Assembly (NCBI RefSeq): GCF_008831285.2
Contig: NC_045148.1
Span: forward strand, 186,001 to 250,000
Length of the DNA: 64,000 nucleotides
Reading direction: 5' to 3'
Source of the DNA: Nymphaea colorata
Lineage: Eukaryota; Streptophyta; Magnoliopsida; Nymphaeales; Nymphaeaceae
Below the pieces are notes generated by a model that was not told where the DNA came from, ran no database searches, and saw only the letters and a program-made list of their open reading frames with translations. Both the position numbers and the translations under genes were made by a program. Below, piece by piece: positions 56,244-64,000 of this stretch (position 1 is the stretch's first letter; each line of letters opens with the position of its first letter).

Positions 56244-56249
<6 letters not shown>
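53494..56249 (-). CDS. RLPH2: RLPH2-type PPP-family phosphatase (Rhizobiales-like phosphatase 2)
   Basis: RLPH2 is a plant PPP-fold enzyme of bacterial origin that, in Arabidopsis, prefers phosphotyrosine over phosphoserine/threonine and is cytosolic/nuclear. Four exons on the minus strand join in frame: 55721-56249, 54202-54281, 53817-53996 and 53494-53670, giving 321 residues, close to the Arabidopsis protein. Metal-binding and catalytic motifs are intact: GDVHG (17-21), GDYCDRG (51-57, versus GDxVDRG in classical PPPs), GNHDF (84-88, versus GNHE), LIAVHAG and VSGHHG. The GNHD change is characteristic of the bacterial-like PPP group. [39 protein letters not shown] and [14 protein letters not shown] match RLPH2 closely. 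The start is fixed by homology at 56249; a (CT/GA) microsatellite begins immediately upstream. Intron 1 is 1.4 kb. Confidence 0.93.

Positions 56250-56297
<48 letters not shown>
56250..56297. repeat. (GA)n microsatellite touching the RLPH2 start codon
   Basis: On the coding strand about 24 GA units run directly into the start codon, so the repeat forms the end of the 5' leader. Confidence 0.95.
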
Positions 56298-56300
<3 letters not shown>

Positions 56301-56344
56301 GGAATCTAAGCGTTTGATAAATCACTCCACTAGGCAAAGGACGT

Positions 56345-56880
56345 AGATTAATAGCTCAGAAGATTTGGTTTCTATATGTAAAATTCTTTAGTGGTGAGCT
56401 TCGGAAACTGGGAACGGTAGGCAAATGCTTTTCTAAAGAAGTCCAGCAACTATAGGAAATCAGAACGTAGCGACAAAGCTTTTAGAGGAAATTAACAAAT
56501 TATAAAACGAGGGAAGAACTTTTCCAATAAAAGTCAGGATATAAAAAGCTAAAAATACGACTCTGATAAGAAAAACAAGAATTTTTGTCGCTGTAAACTT
56601 CTTAAAGAACTTAGATTTATAGCTCTGAAGATTTGGTTTTGATTTGTAAAAGTTTTTAAATGGTGAGCTTCGGAAACTGAGAACGGTAGGCAAATGCCTT
56701 TCTAACAAAGTCCAGCAACTATAGGAAATCAGAAGGTAGCAACAAATTTTTTAGAAGAAATTAACAAATTGTAAAACGAGGGAAGAACTTTTCCAAGGAA
56801 AGTCATAAAATAAAAGCTAAAATTACGACGCTAATAAAAAAAACATGATTTTTTGTGGCTATTAAACAGTATGCAAACTT
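56345..56880. repeat. 268-bp tandem duplication upstream of RLPH2
   Basis: Units 56345-56612 and 56613-56880 share AGCTC(A/T)GAAGATTTGGTTT, GGTGAGCTTCGGAAACTG, CAGCAACTATAGGAAATCAG and AAAACGAGGGAAGAACTTTT blocks in the same order, with scattered differences. Confidence 0.85.
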
Positions 56881-57120
56881 CTTACATACGAGAATTAAAC
56901 AAATGAAATGTATTTTATCTATCGTAAAATCCAAGTACTGAAAAGCTCAACACCCGAACCTGAGTTTTGCGCCTTGCCCATCAAGCGACTTCAATGCCAA
57001 CCTACTGGACAAGGACTCGACTTGAAGTCCACCATAAATTTTCTTGATTGTATGAATAGAATATGTGAACAGCTCATTCACCGTTCTTTAACAAGAGAAT
57101 GAGAACGGGAACGTTTGCCG

Positions 57121-57121
<1 letters not shown>

Positions 57122-57160
<39 letters not shown>
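57122..57160. repeat. (TA)n microsatellite
   Basis: About 39 bp of TA. Confidence 0.95.
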
Positions 57161-57164
<4 letters not shown>

Positions 57165-58406
57165 GTCCTACAGATTTCACACAGACACGCCAAACAGGTC
57201 ACGTTTAACGGCATAACCTTCAGAAGAAAATCTCAAGAATATTTCGGCTTAACGTTCATTTGAATATAATTAAGCGTATGTTAGTTAAACAAAATTAATA
57301 CAAACGTATTTTAAAGAGAAGGTGTTTAACTCGCAAGATATATAAGTCGATCCAATTTGTTATTTGAAAGAGCAATTTATCTAAAATTAGTATTACTTTT
57401 TCCAGTGTGCATTACGTTTAATATTATGATAACCTCTCTAAAACATTGACATTGTAACAAGTTCGTAAAACATCAACTGTTGGACAATTTCAAGCTTCAA
57501 AAATTGTTTTCCAACGTGAACAAACCGCATAGCATTAAAGACAATATTCAATATTACGGCGGAACGACTTGAATACTCACAACTACACCGATGGACAAGT
57601 GACATTTTCGGTGTCCACGTTAAAACTTTATTACGTCGTAGTGCTTATGAATGCAGTTGCACCGCCCTTGCCACACCAATTGCATCTTCTCCTTCCAACT
57701 TGCATCCCGGTGCATGCATGCTCCTGTCTTGAAATCAAACAGTATTTGGCAGTGTTCTAAAAATCAGTCGATTCTAATTCGAATCAGCGGTAGCTTCACT
57801 CTGTTCAAGTCTCCAATAAGTTGTCTACTAAATTTAAGCTATCGTCTTTAGTTCTTTTTACCAGTTCAGTTTTTTATGATCTTTCTCATTTAAAAATTTT
57901 AATAAACCAGATTAACAAGAGACCTTGATTTAGACCCAATTCGGCCAGTTTATTGAATCTTTTTGCCGTTCAATTCGCTTTAGAAGCTGATTATGGTAAC
58001 ATTGATTTTAGTACGAGTCTTAAGTGCAAACATGCACATGATTTTACAAACATGGCAAAAAGAAGTTTATCTCGGAGGATTCAGTAGTCGTGAACCCCAG
58101 TTATTATGAACAAGGATTCTGTGCTGCCGGGATTTCATTTCACTCAAGAAATAAAACGAAACTAACCTCAACCGCTAGTATAAAATATGTGAAATCATGC
58201 TTTCCTCATATGAACACTAGTTACTAGAAAACAGGTACTTAGAATGGGAAACACTGGAACGTTTATTCACACGCATACAAGAGGAAGCCAATGTTGAAGG
58301 AGCTCTGACCTAGTCTTCATATTCATCGGGTTCTACAATGACAATTGACAAACACGAAGCCTGCATCTTCCTTTTGGCAAACCCCGAGTAGTATTAGTTT
58401 CACGTT

Positions 58407-61400
58407 TTATCTCTTTTGGAAGTTGAGGAATTTAATGCCGAAGGCAAAGACAAGCAAAAAGAGCATCACAAAGACGAAGTGGATTACAGCAACAGTTGGC
58501 AAAAAGTCGTGCCTGTAGCCCATGAATTCCTGAACGTACTCCTTTACTGTTATAGTCCCGACTCCTGGAACTGTGATCGAACTGGTTAAATCACCAACCT
58601 GAGAAGTGATGAGCCCATAAATAGTCCATGCTAGCGGGCAAGCCCAATAGTACCACCTCCACCAGATTGGCAGCAACTGCAAAACAGATTAAAGCATAAG
58701 CCCAATACAGCTTTTGAGTCATCAAATCAGCCATGGTGGGTGTTTCAGCAAAGTGATAAAGCAAACTCGTGTTGCTGTAACACAGCAACAAATGGTCAAG
58801 GATCATTTGTTCCAGGTAGCTAAGTGTATTCAGTTTAGTTTGTAGAGCACTGACAGTGAAATAGCTCTATCAAACTGAATTACTGTGTCAGAAGTTCAGG
58901 GAGCTCTGAGATAGCAATAGGAAATTATTTATGAAAAGCTATTAAGCATAATCAAATGAAGAAAAAGAAGGAAGAAAGAATCTGCAAGCCAATAGAAGTA
59001 AAAGCACAATATACATACCGGTCGACTGATAAGGAAGCCAGAAAAGAGATTCCAGAAGCTGAAGAAGAAAGAGACGATGATAGGACTGATGTGGTGACTA
59101 GGAGTAAGAGCAATACCCACCATCCCATAAAGAGTAAAATAGAGGAAGGCCATTGACACAAAATATAGGAACCATAGGTATCTGACCACCCCAAAAGCGA
59201 AGCCAATGCAAGAAAACAAAATCAAGCTGTATATAAATGTTTGTACAACAATATATACAACCTCTATCACCACCTGCAAATTTGAAAGGAAATGTTAATT
59301 ACTACTTATCCTAATTCAAAAGAAAGCATAGCCCAAATCCATCCCAAGACAAAGAGGATAATTCTCTACCCCAAGCAATAAAATTACACAATCCGGAGTC
59401 AAAATAAGGTAAATTTGATAGAACTGTTTTGATTTATTATGCGAGGCCCACATTGTGAACAATAATTCATGTATTGTTAACAGTGAATTCTGATGGTGTC
59501 CTTTGGTCCAGGAAGCTAAGTTAATTTGAAGATACCTGGCCAATGGTATAAGGCAGTGTAGAGTACATCCCTGCTGCTCTTTCTCTGTAGAAGACCGTTC
59601 TTTCAATAGAAACAACTGGCTGAACACTCATTGCATTGTTGATCCCAAGGAACATCACAACTGTGTACATTGCCCCTAGCAGATTGAGCAGCTGCTGCTC
59701 CGTCCCACTGTCATGTTGAATAGATGTAGAACAAAATTGCATTATGTAATGAATTAATCAGTCAAATAGCATAAGGTAATAAATCAGTTCAATTTAGTGT
59801 AGTCAATATTTTCTTTAATATGATGTCATACCACTACCGTGTCAGTTTCAGAATCTCATTTAGCAAGACTCAAGGGACTGAAGTACGCTTTCCAGGAATG
59901 AGATGGTAATTCGTATTTCATGGTTTCAACACTTCCATGAGTCCATCCAATTTAACAAATGATATTCTTGCACCATAATATATAGAGAATGGAAAAACAA
60001 CATGGAGTGGTTGCATGATCTAAGTCAGTTAGGACTCTTGCTTTCACAAATATGACCGACTGGAGAACCTTACAAGGGATCACAGTTGGTATAGGCTACC
60101 TGAAGCTACATGAGTTTGCTACATTAAGTTTCAACTATGCTAACATATGTCAGAGTGCATAGTTACTTTTAAGGAAATTTTTGACATTGTGTTGGTAGAG
60201 TAGATATGGTGATGACAACTCTTAACTTTATATTGTGGAATAGCATGACAAACTTCATGGCATTTGAAAGCACCAAACAGCAATATGTCATACGAGTAGA
60301 TGATAGATCCAAGTGGACTGAGCTGAGTTAGGAGCATGTTTAAATTGGCAGGTTATCAAACACAGGTAACTTGAAACTAGTGTAAAAGTCTCCAGACAAC
60401 TGAAGGATGGTGCTATTCTGAGCTTGGCTAGGAGCTATGGAGCTTTTGACATTCATAGTGCTTTCTTGATGTCAAATTCACATAACACTATGTTTTGTTT
60501 CATATCCAAAAATGTTCAGAAAGTATCACTTTGCAAATCCTTACGTTTTCGTTCCAGCATCCCAGAAAATAGTTCCAAAGATGAGACCTGTTGTGATTGT
60601 CATGAAAAATCTGAGACCATTGTACTGTGGGTTCCTCCAGTAGGACCTACTTTGTTTCCAGAAACAAGCTCTGCACTGAGCCACAAAGCTTTGAGCATGT
60701 GTCGTTGGGAAAAAGAGATCCTTTGAACCTGGTAATGGAGTGCTCAATTCATTGATGAGCTCCGCATTTTCCCTGTTCGCAAAAGTTGTGACTTAGGTCA
60801 AATTGGTAAGTGGAAGAAGCCTCCTGATTTGAGCCAAGCGATTCATACCGATAACGAGAAGAATTTGAATAAGTTACAGCAAAGTCTAGGCCAAGTTGTG
60901 CTTCAGAAACAGTGTTTGTGACTTCCAACATCCAATTTGCAGGATTGTCCCCATCTAAAATTTTGGGGACTCCTGGAATTGCCTGAAACAATAAGTTCAT
61001 GAAATTAGACATGTAAATTCATTTGTTTGATGAGCATTGCTGCATGCATACAGAACGTGGATTTGCCATGCCTTAAAAAATACCTGTCAGGAGGATAGAA
61101 ATTGTGTGAATATCAAACGTTCCAAAGATGGGGAAGCTAATCAGTAGTCACATTTACATCATTAACTAGTGGGGCATTTACCTAGTTACCTAATATTGCT
61201 ATACAATCTAAATTTATTATTGGCTAATCATAGTCTATTTTTGCATACAAGCTGTTTACCAAGAAAACAGTTTAAATGACATATATGTTCAATCACCCTT
61301 TTAAACTTCATATTTTCAAGGAACCAATAAAAGAGGAATATGATCGGCGAGTAAACACTCATTGAAATTACCTAAAAATTCTGAAAAGCATACATGTTCG

Positions 61401-63349
61401 CTTACTTACAGTTGGTAAGTGTAAATTTCCCCTCCTTTTGAACTGGCACCCCACACTATATTTAATTTGCAGATATTCGAGATTTCAACTCAAACTCTAG
61501 TTTGTTGACCAAATAGTATGAAAAATGCATGGATGCCAAAGCACATTCAGATATGTTCTTACCTGAAAATAATCAACCAACTTGCGAGACTCATGACCTA
61601 AAGCACCTGCATAAATCACTTGACCACCTCTCCTCATCAGCAGAAGCTGAAACAATAAATTGGAAACTTCAAATGAGATAGTAAAATATGAAGCATAAGA
61701 CGACACAAAGCGCTTGCAATTCATCCATGAAACTGATAACATTATGACACAACCTCATCAAAAGCTTCAAAGATATCAATGCTTGGTTGGTGAATCGTGC
61801 AAACAACTGTCCTGCCCGTGTCAACGGTGTTCCTTACAGTACGCATAACAATAGCTGCAGCTCTAGCATCAAGCCCTGATGTGGGTTCGTCCATGAATAT
61901 GATGGAAGGATTCGCAACCAATTCTACGGCTATGGTTAAGCGTTTTCTTTGCTCAGTTGATAGGCCACTTACTCCAGGTAAACCAACTATTGTGTTTCTT
62001 ATTGGGTTCAATTCAACTAGCTCCATAATCTCTTCAACAAACAGCTGAAAAATGGGATAAGTATAAGCTAATAATCAAGAATGCATTAAGAAAGCAAAAT
62101 AAAAGCAACTTTTGACAATTCAAATACCTCTCTGCTGTCTGCATCTATTTCAGGTGAAAGACGTAACCATGCAGAGTAAACTAGGGACTCATACACCGTA
62201 ACGTTTGGAGAATGTATGTCATTTTGTTCGCAATAGCCACTGACTCTTGCAAACGTCTCTTGCCGTTTCGGGTAACCAGAAATAGTTATACTTCCTTCAA
62301 TGTATCCTCCAGTTTTTCTTCCTGCTAGGACATCCATCAGAGTGGTCTTTCCGGCCCCACTTGAACCCATCAATGCAGTCAGAATTCCTGGTCTAAAAGA
62401 GCCACTAACATCACATAGAAGTTGCAACCGGTCTTCTTCAATTCCTTGGCCTTTCATTTCCTAATGAATGACCACATTAGTTTGTCATGTTACACTTGAA
62501 GGATTCAATAGCATCCCATGATACCATTAACTTTCCACAAAAGCACAATTTTGATTCTAAAGTTGTTCCAGACTTCTAGTCTAATCATAGCCATAAACAA
62601 TTGCAACATAAAGAAACTTCAGAGAGAACATGCCTCTACGCCTATCAGAACTCATGGACTATTTTCCAGTAAAGGATACTTCCAAAAAGGATGCTTACAA
62701 GAGGCATGTCAACATAGTAGTTCAAATGGTTGAATGCAAGTGAAAGTGGCTGAAATGGTAGAACCATTCCTCTCTTAGGGGCTTCTACTTCTGATTCTCT
62801 CTTGTTGGTTGTGTTATTCAATCCCATGCTGTCTCCTGCAACCATGTGAAAGTACAAACTTATGCATACAGTTCGTTGTAGGAAGACTGATAATCAAGGA
62901 GAAAAGTATCTTAGTTGTTAAGGGCATTCATGATAGTGGAGAAAAACTCAAAACTCAATACCATAATTAACCTTCAAATTGAGGATTTATCAACTTGTTC
63001 TGAAACTGCTCAGTTGCTTGTTCACTTACAGACTGAGAGTCATTTTGGTTCTCATGTTGATCTTCACAAGGCAGTACTACTTCGTGGTTAGTAATAGCTA
63101 CAAAATCCAAATTAAGAATCTTCAGGTCAAAACTCATCGTGCATAATAGACAACCACTTCATTAGCATATAATTATCACTTACGATTGAGATATTTGAGA
63201 GCCAGGATGAAGCACACATTGAAAAGAAATGTGTATCCAATCAAGACTTTAATAGCTACCCAATAAAAATATTCTTCTGTAAACATGCCCCTTGCCTTGA
63301 GAATAGCCTTTCCAATCGTAGGTGCATCAATGTTTGTGTCTTTGTTTGG
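58407..63349 (-). CDS. PDR-type ABCG transporter, C-terminal half (gene continues past right edge)
   Basis: Pleiotropic-drug-resistance ABCG proteins are plasma-membrane pumps for hormones, terpenoids, cuticle precursors or toxins, built as NBD-TMD-NBD-TMD and about 1,400 residues long. Eleven exons of the second half are visible, from 5' to 3' on the minus strand: 63184-63349, 62972-63097, 62699-62835, 62128-62460, 61754-62044, 61563-61646, 60849-60982, 60545-60772, 59536-59707, 59019-59273, 58407-58676. All join in frame to about 730 residues. They cover the end of TMD1 ([11 protein letters not shown]), the linker, NBD2 with Walker [10 protein letters not shown], signature [18 protein letters not shown], Walker [13 protein letters not shown] and switch His [16 protein letters not shown], then TMD2 ([47 protein letters not shown]) and a C-terminus of family type ([10 protein letters not shown]-like). 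The upstream exons lie beyond 64000. The substrate cannot be inferred. Confidence 0.93.
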
Positions 63350-64000
63350 CTGTGACAAGTAAAGAAGATTTGCTATCAAAGATAATATTCCAATTTTTTA
63401 CTGTCTTCTATAAACTAAGTTAAAAGTAACATGATATACATCTATAACCTAGTAGACTAAGCCTAAACCAAATTTGACTCGAGGAAGATTGATGGACCTC
63501 AGTCCACCTTATAACTTACTTTAGTTTGAAGTCACAAATAATATGAATACAAACACAAGGCAGTAATTAAACTCAAGTGTACATGGCCTTCATTAAGTAT
63601 GGGATATTGTAATTATATAAAGCACATATCTTTCTGTCTTAGATCCTAGGTTTGAAAGTTGAACATGGCTTGGTAGTTGGTACCTATTGCGGTTACTTGA
63701 CCAGTTGACTGTCAAGCGTCCAAACTGGTTAATTGTAGCCTGCTCTAATTCGTCACCCAAATAAACAGTACGAACTTGGACAGAAGATAAAATTTGATTA
63801 GATATATTGTTGGACATCAGTCACTTCAGAACTTTTTGCATACAAGATTATTTAGAAGCCACTCCCACAGATGACATGTGACAATGCACTATAGTTGTTT
63901 ATATGTGTGCACACACATGGACTTTCATTGTTGTGCCTGATGGAAGCTGGTCAAGACTAGGTGCCGTATACAGTTTATACTTCATTGCAAGTTGGATTAT
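63350..64000. other. Intron of the ABCG gene, running off the right edge
   Basis: This lies upstream (on the minus strand) of the exon beginning [15 protein letters not shown]. The expected preceding exon (the WxxYISPMxYGQNAI region of PDR proteins) is not found here, so the window ends within an intron. Confidence 0.7.

Larger units (their letters stand above)
56250..58406. other. Intergenic region between RLPH2 and the ABCG gene
   Basis: It contains the GA repeat, a 268-bp tandem duplication (56345-56880), a (TA)n run at 57122-57160 and AT-rich DNA. No coding gene is supported. Confidence 0.6.

Noticed and set aside
1-64000. CRISPR arrays, bacterial operons, rRNA
   Set aside because: The window is plant nuclear DNA with spliced genes; no regularly spaced repeats or rRNA-like sequence was seen.

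Overview
This is a stretch of nuclear DNA from a flowering plant. It has intron-rich, GT-AG spliced genes in AT-rich surroundings, plant-only gene families (XS-domain protein, CBF/DREB1 factor, PDR-type ABCG transporter, family-1 UDP-glycosyltransferases) and plant mobile elements (Ty1/copia, hAT-like MITEs). The species cannot be fixed from the sequence. I joined exons by eye from splice consensus, reading frame and family resemblance, so boundaries may be off by a base or so.

Layout, left to right. (1) 1-330, minus: first exons of a small stress-response A/B-barrel (HS1-like) gene that runs off the left edge. (2) 331-7268: intergenic, decayed repeats. (3) 7269-23605, plus: a complete 21-exon gene for gamma-tubulin complex protein 2. 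Its 7.4-kb intron 7 holds a complete Ty1/copia retrotransposon (12656-17923) with LTRs that look identical, and a hAT-like MITE; a second, related MITE lies in intron 3. (4) 25809-29471, plus: three-exon gene for an unrecognised coiled-coil protein. (5) 32626-33294, plus: intronless CBF/DREB1-type AP2/ERF factor. (6) 33295-38333: intergenic, with a decayed copia reverse-transcriptase fragment near 35.4-35.8 kb. (7) 38334-45140, minus: tandem UDP-glycosyltransferase cluster with two intact genes and one truncated, frameshifted copy. (8) 46778-51509, plus: three-exon gene for an Arg/Ser-rich protein ending in a zf-XS plus XS domain. (9) 53494-56249, minus: four-exon RLPH2-type PPP-family phosphatase. 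(10) 58407 to the right edge, minus: the 3' half (11 exons) of a PDR-type ABCG transporter.

The genes do not form one pathway; this is ordinary gene-dense plant chromatin. The UGT cluster is the only set of functionally linked neighbours. Its members look like UGT91/94-type enzymes, which usually add sugar to a sugar already on an acceptor, and they have grown by local duplication that also carried flanking sequence.

No clearly undescribed system was found. The most notable signals are the apparently very young, coding-intact copia element inside an essential gene, the hAT-MITE and tandem-duplication history in the same intron, and the shared HCGWGS change in the UGT signature box.
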